Assembly: GCF_003999975.1 (NCBI RefSeq)
Contig: NZ_RJAC01000005.1
Coordinates: 124,001 to 188,000, forward strand
DNA length: 64,000 nucleotides
Reading direction: 5' to 3'
Source: Actinoplanes solisilvae
GTDB taxonomy: Bacteria > Actinomycetota > Actinomycetes > Mycobacteriales > Micromonosporaceae
The translations under genes and the position numbers were made by a program. Under the pieces are notes generated by a model. That model did not search any database. It was not told the origin of the DNA and saw only the letters and a list, made by a program, of their open reading frames with translations. This document shows, one piece after another, positions 8,937-17,708 of the stretch (the stretch's first letter is position 1; each line of letters starts with the position of its first letter).

Positions 8937-10369
8937 CGCCGGGCGGGGCCGATCCGGTCGGCGACCATCCGGGCCGAAAGGGTGACCATCGGCAGGCCGC
9001 CGCCCGGGTGCACCGACCCGCCGACCAGGTGCAGACCCTTGACGTGGCCCTGGTTGACCGGCCGCACCAGACCGCCGGCCGTGCCGTAGATGGCACCGCC
9101 GGGCGTGGCGGTCGCGTCGGCCAGGTCGGCCGGGGTGCGCGTCTCGCGAAAGAGCAACCGGTCGCGTACGTCGACGCCGCGCCGGGCCAGCACGTCGAGC
9201 ACAAGATCGGCGTACGCGTCGGCCAGGCCCGGCCGGCGCCAGTCGGTCGCCCGCCAGCCGGTGCCGTGCCGCGGCGCGTTGACCAGCACGAACCATGCCT
9301 CGCAGCCCGCCAGGTGGACGGCCGGGTCGGCGGCTCGGGTCACGAAGACCGTAGGGTCGCTCGCGGGGCGCGCCCGTCGCGCGGCCGAGCCGAAGACGGC
9401 GTCGAACTCGGCCTCGTAGTGCGAGGGGAAGAAGACCGTGTGGTGGGCCAGCGACGGGGTCTCGCCGCGTACGCCGAGCAGCAGCACGAAGCCGGCCAGG
9501 CTGCGATCGGTGAGCCCGGCCAGCCGTCGCGGGGCGGGCAGCAGGTCGCGATAGACGGTCAGCGCGTCCACGTTGGACACGACAATGTCGGCCGGCACGA
9601 CGGATCCGTCGGCCAGCCGCACCCCGGTCACCCGGCCGTCCTCGACCAGGATCTTCGCCACCGCTGTGCCGCACGTGATGCGTACGCCGGCCGACTCGCA
9701 GCCGCGGGCGAGCGCGCCGGCCAGCGTGCCCAGGCCGCCGGGCACATACCAGCCGCCGAAGGCCAGTTCCGCGTACGGGATGGCGGCCAGCGCGGCGGGG
9801 GCCCGGCGCGGATCGGCGCCGGTGTAGGTCGCGTACCGGTCGAGCATCATGCGCAGCCGCGGATCGCGCAGGTAGCGGAAGCCGAGCGCGCGCAGCGAGC
9901 GGCCGGGCGCGATCGCGGCCAGGTCGCCGACCCGCCACGTCAGACCGGCCAGCGTCGCCGGGGTCACGGGTTTACGCAGCACCGAACGCCACGACGCGTC
10001 CCAGATCCGGCGCGCCCGCTGCCAGAAACGGTCCCAGTCGTGCGCCGCCTCGGGGCCGAGCGCGGCCTCGATGCGTACGAGGAACTCGGTGTGCACGGGC
10101 GAGGAATCGAGGACCGTGCCGTCGGCGAAGACGTGCCGCACGACCGGGTCGAGCGGGACGAGGTCGAGCCCGGCGTCCGTGAAGACCTGGGGCAACGTGA
10201 GCAGGCTGGGGCCGGTGTCGAAGCGGAAGCCGTCGCGCTCGTGCACGGCCAGCTTGCCGCCGACGCCGCCGGAGCGCTCGAACACCTGCACCGAGTGGCC
10301 GGCGCGAGCCAGGCGTACCGCCGCGGTCAGCCCGCCGACCCCGGCGCCGATCACCACGATTCTGCTCAC
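8933..10369 (-). CDS. crtD: CrtD-like carotenoid desaturase (phytoene desaturase family)
   Basis: A 478-residue FAD-dependent oxidoreductase of the CrtI/CrtD/CrtO family. The N-terminal FAD motif reads VVIGAGVGGLTAAVRLARAG followed by GGVGGK. The C-terminal family signature appears as GLHLVGGSVHPGGGLPMV. It is coupled to the glycosyltransferase upstream by a GTGA overlap and is the third member of a CruF-glycosyltransferase-desaturase trio. In Salinispora that trio makes the glycosylated end of sioxanthin, with CrtD introducing the 3',4' double bond. The assignment as CrtD rather than CrtI rests on this context. No crtE, crtB or crtI is in the window. Confidence 0.8.
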   Translation of the reverse strand: MSRIVVIGAGVGGLTAAVRLARAGHSVQVFERSGGVGGKLAVHERDGFRFDTGPSLLTLPQVFTDAGLDLVPLDPVVRHVFADGTVLDSSPVHTEFLVRIEAALGPEAAHDWDRFWQRARRIWDASWRSVLRKPVTPATLAGLTWRVGDLAAIAPGRSLRALGFRYLRDPRLRMMLDRYATYTGADPRRAPAALAAIPYAELAFGGWYVPGGLGTLAGALARGCESAGVRITCGTAVAKILVEDGRVTGVRLADGSVVPADIVVSNVDALTVYRDLLPAPRRLAGLTDRSLAGFVLLLGVRGETPSLAHHTVFFPSHYEAEFDAVFGSAARRARPASDPTVFVTRAADPAVHLAGCEAWFVLVNAPRHGTGWRATDWRRPGLADAYADLVLDVLARRGVDVRDRLLFRETRTPADLADATATPGGAIYGTAGGLVRPVNQGHVKGLHLVGGSVHPGGGLPMVTLSARMVADRIGPARR

Positions 10370-11451
10370 ACCGGCCGTCCTCGCCAGGTCAGGCCGCCCC
10401 GGGTGCGCAGCCGGAACGACACGGCCACGAGCCGGGCGAACAGCACGATCGAGACAGGGTGGGCGAGGGCGTCGGGCCAGGCCCGGCCACCGGTTGCTCT
10501 CGCCGCGACCGCACGGCCGGCCACCCCCAGCCCGTACGCCGTGAGCGCGATCGCGGCCCACACGAAGGCGCCTGTCGCGGCCAGGACTACGGCGGCCACG
10601 GGCGGGACGACGTACAGGAGAAGGAGCGTGACCACGACGGCGCCGGCGCCGGAACGGGTGCCGAAGGAGGCCCAGAGCGACTTGGCGTAACCGGCGGTCA
10701 GTTCGGCCCACGAGTCGTACATGCGGCAGGTGGCCAGGCCGGAGCCGTCGGCCAGCGCGATCCGGCCGCCGGAGCGTTTGACCGCGCGGGCCAGCGCGAT
10801 GTCCTCGAGGATCTCGACGCGCACGGCCGCGTGACCGCCCGCCCGGCGATAGGCCCGCGCGTCGACGACCAGCCACTGTCCACCGGCGGCGGCCAGCGAC
10901 GGACGCGGCGAGCGCTCCATCACCCGCAACGGCAGAAAGGTCAGCCACGACCACTGCAGCAGCGGTTGCACCAGCCGTCCAGCCCCGATGATCTTCGGGT
11001 ACGGGGTGAGGAGCGCGACCCCGGCGCGGCGCAGCTCGGACACCGCGGCCGCGACCGCGCCGGGCGCCAGAACGACGTCGGCGTCCACGAAGCAGAGCAC
11101 GTCGGCGTCGGCGGCCGCGTCGGCGAGCTGCTGGCACGCGTGCGGCTTGCCCAGCCAGCCCTCGGGGAGCGGCTCGCCGGTGAGCAGGCGGACCTTGTCG
11201 CCGGCCAGTGCTTTCACAGCGTCAGCGGTTCCGTCGGTCGAGCCGTCGTCGAGGACGTACACGTCCACGCCGTCCTGGGACAGCAGCGACTCGACGCACG
11301 GGCCCACCCGTTCCGCCTCGTTGCGCACCGGAAGCAGCACGACGACCCGCTCGCCGGTCGTCGTGCCGGTCGGCGGGCGGCGCAGGAGCAGGGCGTTCAC
11401 GACCGTGTGGGCGGTCAGGGCGGCCCAGGGCAGCAGCACGAGCCACCTCAT
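10366..11451 (-). CDS. Family 2 glycosyltransferase, probably carotenoid glycosyltransferase (CruG-like)
   Basis: A 361-residue membrane-bound GT2 enzyme. An N-terminal hydrophobic helix is followed by the nucleotide-sugar site (VVVLLPVRNEAERV, VLDDGSTDGT), a DxD-type FVDADV and a downstream EDIALARAV acceptor-side acidic motif, then two or three C-terminal membrane helices. Both ends overlap the neighbouring genes (ATGA with cruF, GTGA with the desaturase), so the three are co-translated. The likely substrate is the 1'- or 2'-hydroxyl of a carotenoid made by CruF; this is inferred from context. Confidence 0.85.
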   Translation of the reverse strand: MRWLVLLPWAALTAHTVVNALLLRRPPTGTTTGERVVVLLPVRNEAERVGPCVESLLSQDGVDVYVLDDGSTDGTADAVKALAGDKVRLLTGEPLPEGWLGKPHACQQLADAAADADVLCFVDADVVLAPGAVAAAVSELRRAGVALLTPYPKIIGAGRLVQPLLQWSWLTFLPLRVMERSPRPSLAAAGGQWLVVDARAYRRAGGHAAVRVEILEDIALARAVKRSGGRIALADGSGLATCRMYDSWAELTAGYAKSLWASFGTRSGAGAVVVTLLLLYVVPPVAAVVLAATGAFVWAAIALTAYGLGVAGRAVAARATGGRAWPDALAHPVSIVLFARLVAVSFRLRTRGGLTWRGRPV

Positions 11452-12203
11452 GACCGCTCTCTTCGCATCTGAAACGCGACCGGCAGGACGGCGGCGCCCA
11501 TGAACAGGCCGCCCCACGCCGCCGAGGCGGGCAGGTCGAGGAAGACGGCGTGGGCGAGCACGGACGAAGCGTACGTCCAGAACCAGAGCGCCAAGATCGG
11601 CTTGTCGTCCGGGAGGGGATTCGTGCGACCCAGGGCGAAACTCAGTGCGGTCATCAGCACGATCGCGAAGCCGAGCCAGCCCAGGTAGTTACCGACCGGG
11701 ATGCCGGGCACGCCGGGCAGCGCGGGGGTGGGGGACTGCCAGCGCCAGTAGCCCTCGGCCACCATCTGCGGGTCGAGGAAGAGATCCCAGGCGGCCAGGC
11801 CGAACGCGGCGACGCCGACGCGGGCCCAGCGGGCGACCGGCAGGCGTTGCGCGGCCAGCCAGGCCGGCCAGGCCATCCAGGTCCAGGCCAGCGGGATGAT
11901 CAGCGGGACCCCGAGCAGCTTGGGGCCGAGCTGGCCGGAGTAGACGTAGGTGCCGAACGGGAAACCGGTGGCCACGCCGAGCGCCTCGACCGCGAAACCG
12001 CCCAGGGTGGCTATGGCGACCAGCGCGATCGCGGCCCGCGGGCCACGGGTGAGCAGCGCGTGCGAGACCGACAGCAGGTAACCGAGCACGACGGTCGCCA
12101 CGGTCAGCCCGGCCCGTACGCCGCCGCCGGTGAGCGGATAACTGATCTGCGCGAGGATCAGGACGCCGAGCAGCGCCCAGCTCAGCGTTCTAGAGACCGA
12201 CAA
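11448..12203 (-). CDS. cruF: Carotenoid 1',2'-hydratase-like membrane protein (CruF, DUF422)
   Basis: About 251 residues with six or more hydrophobic helices and the family's acidic/aromatic signatures (AWDLFLDPQMVAEGYW, PVGNYLGW). CruF hydrates the terminal double bond of acyclic carotenoid ends, giving the hydroxyl that is later glycosylated. The start chosen is TTG 12203, giving 14 bp overlap with the GNAT gene; there is no clear ribosome binding site, so the exact start is uncertain. It is the first gene of the CruF-GT-CrtD trio, with an ATGA overlap at its end. Confidence 0.82.
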   Translation of the reverse strand: MSVSRTLSWALLGVLILAQISYPLTGGGVRAGLTVATVVLGYLLSVSHALLTRGPRAAIALVAIATLGGFAVEALGVATGFPFGTYVYSGQLGPKLLGVPLIIPLAWTWMAWPAWLAAQRLPVARWARVGVAAFGLAAWDLFLDPQMVAEGYWRWQSPTPALPGVPGIPVGNYLGWLGFAIVLMTALSFALGRTNPLPDDKPILALWFWTYASSVLAHAVFLDLPASAAWGGLFMGAAVLPVAFQMRRERS

Positions 12204-12768
12204 TGCCGGGCGCGTCTTCAGCGGGGCGCTCGGCCAGCGGCAGGCCCCGGCCGAGGATCGCGAAGGCCCGCTCGTCGCCGGGGAAGTAGAAGTGGCGCAG
12301 CACGTCCTCGAAGCCGAACCGGCGGTAGAGCCGCCAGGCGCGTGACTTGGCCTCGTCGGCCTCGGGGGTGGAGAGCAGCACCGTCTCGCCGTCGGCCATC
12401 GCCAGCAGGGCGCGCAGCTGACGGGCGCCGACACCGTGGCCCTGCGCGGCGGGGCGCACGTGCAGCTCGACAACCTCGAAGCAGTCGGTCAGCCAGCGGT
12501 GCCGGCCGGCCTCGCCGAGGTTGGCCCGCACCTGGTCGTGCCACCACTGGCCCGGGCCGGAGGTGTAGCCGTAGCCGAAGCCGGCCAGGCGGCCGTCGGT
12601 GGTGAGGGTCGCGACCGCCCGGAAGCCGGCCCGGCGCACGTGGGCGCCGATGTAGCCGCGCCGGGTCTGCAGCAGCTCCTGCCGGTAGCCCATCGCCTCG
12701 CCGTAGACGCCCACCACGTCGTCGAGCCGCCGCAGCAGATCGTCCGGCTGCCACGCCACGAGCCTCAT
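12190..12768 (-). CDS. GNAT-family N-acetyltransferase
   Basis: A 192-residue protein with the GNAT acetyl-CoA-binding core: the strand VVELHVRPAAQGHGVGARQL contains the Q/RxxGxG/A-type loop, followed by RRFGFED near the C-terminus. The substrate is unknown. ATG 12768 has TAAGAT 8 nt upstream, at the stop of the previous gene, a possible leaderless promoter. It sits inside the carotenoid gene run, but nothing in the sequence ties it to that pathway. Confidence 0.85.
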   Translation of the reverse strand: MRLVAWQPDDLLRRLDDVVGVYGEAMGYRQELLQTRRGYIGAHVRRAGFRAVATLTTDGRLAGFGYGYTSGPGQWWHDQVRANLGEAGRHRWLTDCFEVVELHVRPAAQGHGVGARQLRALLAMADGETVLLSTPEADEAKSRAWRLYRRFGFEDVLRHFYFPGDERAFAILGRGLPLAERPAEDAPGIVGL

Positions 12769-12779
12769 CGTCGCCCATC

Positions 12780-13436
12780 TTACGCCAGCCAGCCGAGCAC
12801 GTGCCGATCGCCGGTGATCTCGTCGACCGAGAACCGGGCGAACAACTCCTCGGCATACCACCGATCGGAAGGCGTCCGTGCGATCACCGCCCGATGCTCC
12901 GGCTGACGGTACGCGAATCGGGCCAGGTCCGCCGCATCGCGCCACAAGCTGACCGTGCCCTGCCAGCCGACCGGCGCCTCACCGACCCCGAAGTGTGCCA
13001 GCAGCCCGGGCGCCGTCTCGACCTCGGGCACGACGGGTTGGATCGCCCGCCAGAACGCGGCCGCCCTCGTCGGCCGCAGCCGAGCCCGAGTCAGCGCCAG
13101 CACCATGCCGCCCCGCTTCCCGCCTTCGGCGTCCCCGCCGGATTTACCCGGCTTGAACGGCTCTTGTCCGGACCAAGTGCCTCGGCTGTGCAGCGGCGTG
13201 AGATCAACGCGGGCCCGCGCAACGGCGATTTTGTCCCATTTGGGTAAGTGGACCGGGCTGTCGCTGACGGTCACCGCCGCATATCGGGTCAGGTCGGCGT
13301 CGCGCGGCCGAAATCCGTCAGCCGTGCCGAGGAACTTCGCGAAGCTCGCCTCGTGCGGGCCGGGAAGCACCAGCCGGACCATCGCCGTGACCACCAGCCG
13401 CCGCGGCACCCGCCACACATGCAACGTGACCGGCAT
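12780..13436 (-). CDS. Spheroidene monooxygenase-like protein (CrtA family)
   Basis: About 218 residues. The N-terminus (LHVWRVPRRLV), the central KFLGTADGFRPRDAD and the repeated dimeric alpha/beta-barrel-like segments (TVSLWRDAADLARFAY) match the CrtA-like monooxygenases annotated in many actinobacteria. CrtA of phototrophs adds a keto group to spheroidene; the reaction here is unproven, and a stand-alone antibiotic-monooxygenase-like fold is the alternative. It lies 5 bp after the YbaK-like gene and 11 bp before the GNAT gene, upstream of cruF, which supports a role in carotenoid modification. Confidence 0.65.
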   Translation of the reverse strand: MPVTLHVWRVPRRLVVTAMVRLVLPGPHEASFAKFLGTADGFRPRDADLTRYAAVTVSDSPVHLPKWDKIAVARARVDLTPLHSRGTWSGQEPFKPGKSGGDAEGGKRGGMVLALTRARLRPTRAAAFWRAIQPVVPEVETAPGLLAHFGVGEAPVGWQGTVSLWRDAADLARFAYRQPEHRAVIARTPSDRWYAEELFARFSVDEITGDRHVLGWLA

Positions 13437-13441
13437 CAGGC

Positions 13442-13939
13442 TCAGGCCACGTCGGCCGGGGTGCCCGCGGTGACGCGCACCAGTTCGGCGTACGTGATCG
13501 GGAAGACCGCCTGCGGCACCCCGCCCGCCGCCCAGATGTCGCGGAACCGTGCCAGATCGTTGTCGATCAGTGTGCGTACGGGCTGAGGGTGCCCCAGCGG
13601 CGCGACCCCGCCGATCGCCTGCCCGGTGTGCTCGCGGACGAACTCCGGCGTGGCCCGGCGCAGCTTGGCCACCCCCAGCCCGGCGGCGACCTTGGCGGTG
13701 TCGACCCGGTGGGCGCCCGAGGTGAGCACGAGCAGCGGCGCCCCGTCGGCGTCGAAGATCAGCGAGTTGGCGATCTGGCCGACCTCGATGCACAGCGCCT
13801 CGGCGGCCGCCGCCGCGGTGTGCACCGCCTCGTCCAGGATGATCACCTGGGACGGCGCCTCGTCGGCGGTGCGGGCGCCGGCCGCGTCCAGGGCGTCCTG
13901 AACGGCGATGACGTTGGGGTGTGCCTGCATACGTCCCAT
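13442..13939 (-). CDS. YbaK/EbsC-type aminoacyl-tRNA deacylase
   Basis: About 165 residues of the YbaK/ProX fold, which hydrolyses mischarged aminoacyl-tRNA in trans. Visible features are IGQIANSLIF-like core residues (EVGQIANSLIFDADG), TSGAHRVDTAKVA and the glycine loop TGQAIGGVAPLGHP. The ATG at 13939 is 1 bp after the stop of the upstream gene (TGAGATG); an in-frame start further up is unlikely. The target amino acid cannot be read from the sequence. Confidence 0.85.
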   Translation of the reverse strand: MGRMQAHPNVIAVQDALDAAGARTADEAPSQVIILDEAVHTAAAAAEALCIEVGQIANSLIFDADGAPLLVLTSGAHRVDTAKVAAGLGVAKLRRATPEFVREHTGQAIGGVAPLGHPQPVRTLIDNDLARFRDIWAAGGVPQAVFPITYAELVRVTAGTPADVA

Positions 13940-13940
13940 C

Positions 13941-15221
13941 TCACCACCCGAACCGTTCCCGGTGCAGGCGGGCCGGGGGTACACCGACCGCCCGCGCGGC
14001 CCGCAGCACCGACTCGGTCCAGGCGTCCGGCCCGCAGACGTACACGTCGTGGCGGGCGATGTCGGGGGCGAGCGACCGCAGCGCCTCCCCGTCCTCGTAG
14101 TCGGCGAACTCGGCGGGCAGCCACGACCCGGCCCCGGCGCGCGGGCCGACCAGCGGCACCAGACGCACCCCGCGATGCTCGGCCAGCCACTCGAGCTCGT
14201 CGAGGAAGGCCACCTCGTGCGGGTGGCGGGTTCGGTAGACGAGCGTGGCCTTGCCCAGGCCGTACGGAAGGTCCCAGAGCAGCGCCAGCAGCGGCGTGAC
14301 CCCGACCCCGCAGGCCAGCATGGTCACCGGGCCGCCGGCGTAGGTGGCCGCGGTCATCCGCCCGTACGGGCCCTCGATCAGCACCCGCGTGCCGGGCCGC
14401 AGCGTGGACACCCGTTCACTGCCGTCGCCCACCACCTTGACGGTGATCCGCAGGGCGTCGCCGCGTGGCGGACCCGACAGCGAGAACGGGTTGCCGCGCA
14501 GCGCGCCCCGGCCGTCGAGGAACCGCCATACGAAGAACTGACCGGCCCGCGCCGGCAGCCGGTCGAGCCGCCGTCCCCGCAGGTACACCGAGACCAGTCC
14601 GGGCGCCTCGGTGGTGACGCGGTCGACGGTCAGTCGGTGCCGCACCGTGCGCCACGCGGGCAGCGCCAGCCGGAACAGCAGCACCGAGCCGGCGGCGATC
14701 GCGTAGGCGGTCCACCAGTAGGCGCGGGCGGCCGGTCCACGGAAATCGCTGCCGATGAGGAACTGATGCGGCAGCGCCAGCCCCACGCCGAGGTAGGCGT
14801 AAAGGTGCAGCAGGTGCCACTTCTCGTACCGCAGCCGGTGGCGGACCCGGCGCCTCGACGTGATCACGACCAGCACCAGCGCGGCCGTCGCGGCCCAGGC
14901 CCAGAGCATGCCGGGACGGGTGAACAGGCCCCATCCGAAGCCGGCGACGGTGGCGAGCACGATGTGGGCCAGGAGCAGGTGGAACGAGGCGAAACCGGTC
15001 CAGCGGTGCACGCGGGCGAGCGCGTCCTGACCGTACGCCCGCTCGATCCACGGGATGCGGGCCATCAGCACGACCTGGATCAGCAGCAGGTCGGCCGACC
15101 ACAGCGCGGCGAGCCGGCCCCACGCGGCCACACCGCCGGACGCGTCGTCACGGCCGGCCGTCCACAGTGCCGTGACGATGATCAGGCTGAGGACGGCTGT
15201 CAGCCGCGCCGCGTTCCGCAC
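13941..15221 (-). CDS. Ferric-reductase-like transmembrane protein with FAD/NAD(P) reductase domain
   Basis: A 426-residue membrane oxidoreductase. The N-terminal half has about six membrane helices with His residues suited to haem binding (RVHRWTGFASFHLLLAH, HLLHLYAYLG). The C-terminal half is a ferredoxin-reductase-type domain with an FAD motif (GNPFSLSG), a phosphate-binding GPYGRM and an NAD(P) site (MLACGVGVTPLLALL, YVCGPDAW). It passes electrons across the membrane to an unknown acceptor such as ferric iron or a periplasmic protein. TACGGT lies 8 nt before the GTG start, suggesting a leaderless message that begins the downstream seven-gene run. Confidence 0.85.
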   Translation of the reverse strand: MRNAARLTAVLSLIIVTALWTAGRDDASGGVAAWGRLAALWSADLLLIQVVLMARIPWIERAYGQDALARVHRWTGFASFHLLLAHIVLATVAGFGWGLFTRPGMLWAWAATAALVLVVITSRRRVRHRLRYEKWHLLHLYAYLGVGLALPHQFLIGSDFRGPAARAYWWTAYAIAAGSVLLFRLALPAWRTVRHRLTVDRVTTEAPGLVSVYLRGRRLDRLPARAGQFFVWRFLDGRGALRGNPFSLSGPPRGDALRITVKVVGDGSERVSTLRPGTRVLIEGPYGRMTAATYAGGPVTMLACGVGVTPLLALLWDLPYGLGKATLVYRTRHPHEVAFLDELEWLAEHRGVRLVPLVGPRAGAGSWLPAEFADYEDGEALRSLAPDIARHDVYVCGPDAWTESVLRAARAVGVPPARLHRERFGW

Positions 15222-15274
15222 GAGGCGGAACCGTACAAAGCCGCAGGCCCCGGCGGCAGGGGCTCGTGAACAAG

Positions 15275-16084
15275 CTATCTGTTTCGAGGGTTTTCGTTAT
15301 TGAGTACGGCCCTCTCGCTCGCCTCCCACAGGCGGGCGGCGGCGGCCGGGTCGTTCGCGTGCGTCAGGGGCTTGCGGGCGTTGTGGCCGACGTAGTAGGC
15401 GCCGTTGGTCAGCTCGTCGGTCGTCATCAGCCAGACCAGCAGAGCGCCGGCCTTCTCGGGGGTGACGAGGAACGGCGCGTATTTGTAGTAGAACCGGGTT
15501 ACCCGGCCGGCGCCGAAATTGGTGCGTACGACGCCGGGGTGGAACGAGACGCTGGTGATGTCGGGCCAGCGGCGGGCGGCCTCGGCGGCGAAGAGGATGT
15601 TGGCCGACTTGGCCGCGCCGTAGGCCGGGAAGGAACGGAAGCGCGCCGGGTCACCCGTGAGGTCGTCCGGGTCGGGGGCGCCGCGCATGTGGGCCCGCGA
15701 CGCGGTGCCGATCACGCGGCCGCCCGTCAGCCGGTCGCGCAGCAGGTTGGTGAGCAGGAACGGGGCGAGGTGGTTGCCCTGGATCGTCGCCTCGAAACCG
15801 TCGCTCGTGCGGCGGTAACCGTCGACCATGCCCCCGGCGTTGTTGGCCAGAACATCGATCTTCGGGTACGCCGCCAGGAGCTTGACGGCCAGGTCGCGTA
15901 CCTGATCGAGGTCTTCGAAGTCGGCGCGGAACACGCCCGCGTTGCGCACTCGGCGGGCCGCCTCGTCCAGTCGCGCGGCGGTGCGGCCGACCAGCACGAC
16001 GTCGTCGCCGGCCGCGGCGAGTTGCTCGGCGGCGGCCAGCCCGATGCCCGAACTGGCCCCGGTGATCACCACGGTACGGCTCAT
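15275..16084 (-). CDS. Short-chain dehydrogenase/reductase
   Basis: A 269-residue SDR with the classical NAD(P) motif TGASSGIG, the NNAG motif (LANNAGGMVDGY) and the catalytic YGAAK. The C-terminal region (TNFGAGRVTRFYYKY) resembles the retinol-dehydrogenase/WW-oxidoreductase-like group. The substrate is unknown. The ATG follows a strong purine-rich site (GGAGAAGGGAG). It is divergent from the HAD gene with about 120 bp between them. Confidence 0.88.
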   Translation of the reverse strand: MSRTVVITGASSGIGLAAAEQLAAAGDDVVLVGRTAARLDEAARRVRNAGVFRADFEDLDQVRDLAVKLLAAYPKIDVLANNAGGMVDGYRRTSDGFEATIQGNHLAPFLLTNLLRDRLTGGRVIGTASRAHMRGAPDPDDLTGDPARFRSFPAYGAAKSANILFAAEAARRWPDITSVSFHPGVVRTNFGAGRVTRFYYKYAPFLVTPEKAGALLVWLMTTDELTNGAYYVGHNARKPLTHANDPAAAARLWEASERAVLNNENPRNR

Positions 16085-16204
16085 GGGGTGCTCCCTTCTC
16101 CTCCCTGATCATCGCGTACTTGTGCCCGAAGCAGTCACGAAGGAGTGAAGCGAGCCTGTGCACTGTCTCGCCGGTCGGGCCGGGCCGGAGGCGACAATGG
16201 CCCG

Positions 16205-16867
16205 ATGACCGCCATCCTGTTCGACCTCGACGGCACGCTCGTCGACTCCGCCGACGGCATTCTCGGCTCCTTGCGTACGGCCCTGGCCGAGCTGGGCGTG
16301 CCGGAACCGGCTTCGGGTCTGGGCCGGGAACTGCTGGGGCCGCCGATGTATGTGACGCTGCCGCCGTTGCTGGGCACCGCGGCCGCCGAGGCTGTCATTC
16401 CGGTCTACCGCCGCGTCTACGCCGAGACCGGCTGGCTCCAGAGCGCCCCGTACGAGGGAATCGACCCGCTGCTCCGGGCATTGGCGGCCCAGGGGGTGCC
16501 GCTGACCGTGGCCACCAGCAAGCAGGAGGCGGCGGCCATGATGATCGTCGAGAAGCAGGGGTGGAGCGAGCTGATCTCGGATGTCTGCGGCGACACCCCG
16601 TCGGCCGGCCGCCCGACCAAGGCCGTCGTCATCGCGGCGGCGCTCGCCCGGCGGGGAAAGGGTCCGGCCGTGATGGTCGGCGACCGGAAGTACGACGTGA
16701 TCGGCGCCCGGCAGAACGGTCTCGCCTGCTTCGGAGCCGGCTGGGGATACGCGGAACCGGGCGAGTTGCTCGAGGCCGGCGCGGCGGCGGTTTACGCCAC
16801 CCCGGAGGCTCTGCTGCCCGCGCTTTGCCCGCCCGCTATCCAAAATGCACACCGGGCCGCGCGCTAG
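16205..16867 (+). CDS. HAD-family hydrolase, phosphoglycolate-phosphatase-like
   Basis: A 220-residue HAD phosphatase. Motif I is FDLDGTLVDS, motif II is VATSK, motif III includes GRPTKAVV and motif IV is GDRKYDVIGA. It belongs to the Gph/PGMB-like subgroup with an alpha-helical cap. The substrate is unknown. The ATG at 16205 overlaps the stop of a three-codon ATG-GCC-CGA-TGA that starts at 16197, 4 nt after the GGAGG, so start recognition may involve that minicistron. The frame is open further upstream, but residues before MTAILFDLDGT are not conserved-looking. Confidence 0.88.
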   Translation: MTAILFDLDGTLVDSADGILGSLRTALAELGVPEPASGLGRELLGPPMYVTLPPLLGTAAAEAVIPVYRRVYAETGWLQSAPYEGIDPLLRALAAQGVPLTVATSKQEAAAMMIVEKQGWSELISDVCGDTPSAGRPTKAVVIAAALARRGKGPAVMVGDRKYDVIGARQNGLACFGAGWGYAEPGELLEAGAAAVYATPEALLPALCPPAIQNAHRAAR

Positions 16868-16946
16868 CCGATGGCGTGAGGAACGTATTACCCTGCGCTA
16901 CAGGGATCGCGTCTGTGGGTCGGCGCCTGTCTGTGTCGGAGGCGAT

Positions 16947-17708
16947 ATGCCGGATGGCGTCTTCAGGAGTGCCCCGCATTTCCTTCGCGTGCTGGTCACC
17001 GGCGGCACGGGAACTCTCGGCGAGGCGATTCTGGTCGCCTTCGCCAAGGCCGGTCACCACACGACGTTCCAATATTTCAGCAACGACGAGGCCGCGACAA
17101 GGCTGACCGAGTCCCTGGGTGCCGCCGGGTTGAAGATCGATTTCTCGGGCGAATTCGAGCTGCCGAGCGCGGATTTCGACGTGCTGGTGAACTGCGCCGG
17201 AATCACCATCTCGGAGGAACGGACCCACTCGGTCGACCCCGCCGTCTGGGCCCGGATGATGCAGGTCAACGTCACCGCTCCCTTTCTTCTCGCACGGGCG
17301 GTGCTGCCGGGAATGCTGCACCGGGGGTGGGGCCGCGTCATCAATGTCGGAACGATCTACAGCCTGCGGGCCGCGCGGCACCGGGCGCCCTATGTGGCCT
17401 CCAAACACGCGTTGAGCGGCTTGACCAAGGTGATGGCCCTGGAATACGCGGGCACCGGCGTGACCTGCAACGAGATCTGCCCCAGCGCGGTCGACTCCGA
17501 AATGATCAATCGCATCGCGCGCCGCCGGGCCGAGATCCGGGGCGTGGCCGCCGAGGACGTGATCGCCGACTACCGCGCCCTGAATCCGACCGGACGACTG
17601 GCCACGGCGGCCGAGGTGGCGTCCGCGGTCGTCTATCTGGCCAGCCCGGAGGCCGGTTTCGTCAACGGGGTCTCCTTCCCGATCGACGGCGGGCAGATCG
17701 CCTCATGA
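16947..17708 (+). CDS. FabG-like short-chain dehydrogenase, first gene of the STAND/FGE unit
   Basis: About 253 residues of the SDR fold: cofactor loop VTGGTGTLG, NCAG motif and catalytic YVASK. Two departures from the classical family stand out. The third glycine of TGxxxGxG is replaced by Thr, and the residue 13 before the catalytic Tyr, where the active-site Ser normally sits, is Thr (VGTIYS). Activity may still be possible. The ATG follows GGAGG; the end overlaps the next gene as ATGA. The coupling suggests that it works with, or is controlled by, the ATPase that follows. Confidence 0.85.
   Translation: MPDGVFRSAPHFLRVLVTGGTGTLGEAILVAFAKAGHHTTFQYFSNDEAATRLTESLGAAGLKIDFSGEFELPSADFDVLVNCAGITISEERTHSVDPAVWARMMQVNVTAPFLLARAVLPGMLHRGWGRVINVGTIYSLRAARHRAPYVASKHALSGLTKVMALEYAGTGVTCNEICPSAVDSEMINRIARRRAEIRGVAAEDVIADYRALNPTGRLATAAEVASAVVYLASPEAGFVNGVSFPIDGGQIAS

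Noticed and set aside
6840..9938. A 1032-codon minus-strand open frame across the VWA gene and part of the desaturase
   Set aside because: The translation is low-complexity Arg/Gly and crosses two well-supported genes in another frame.
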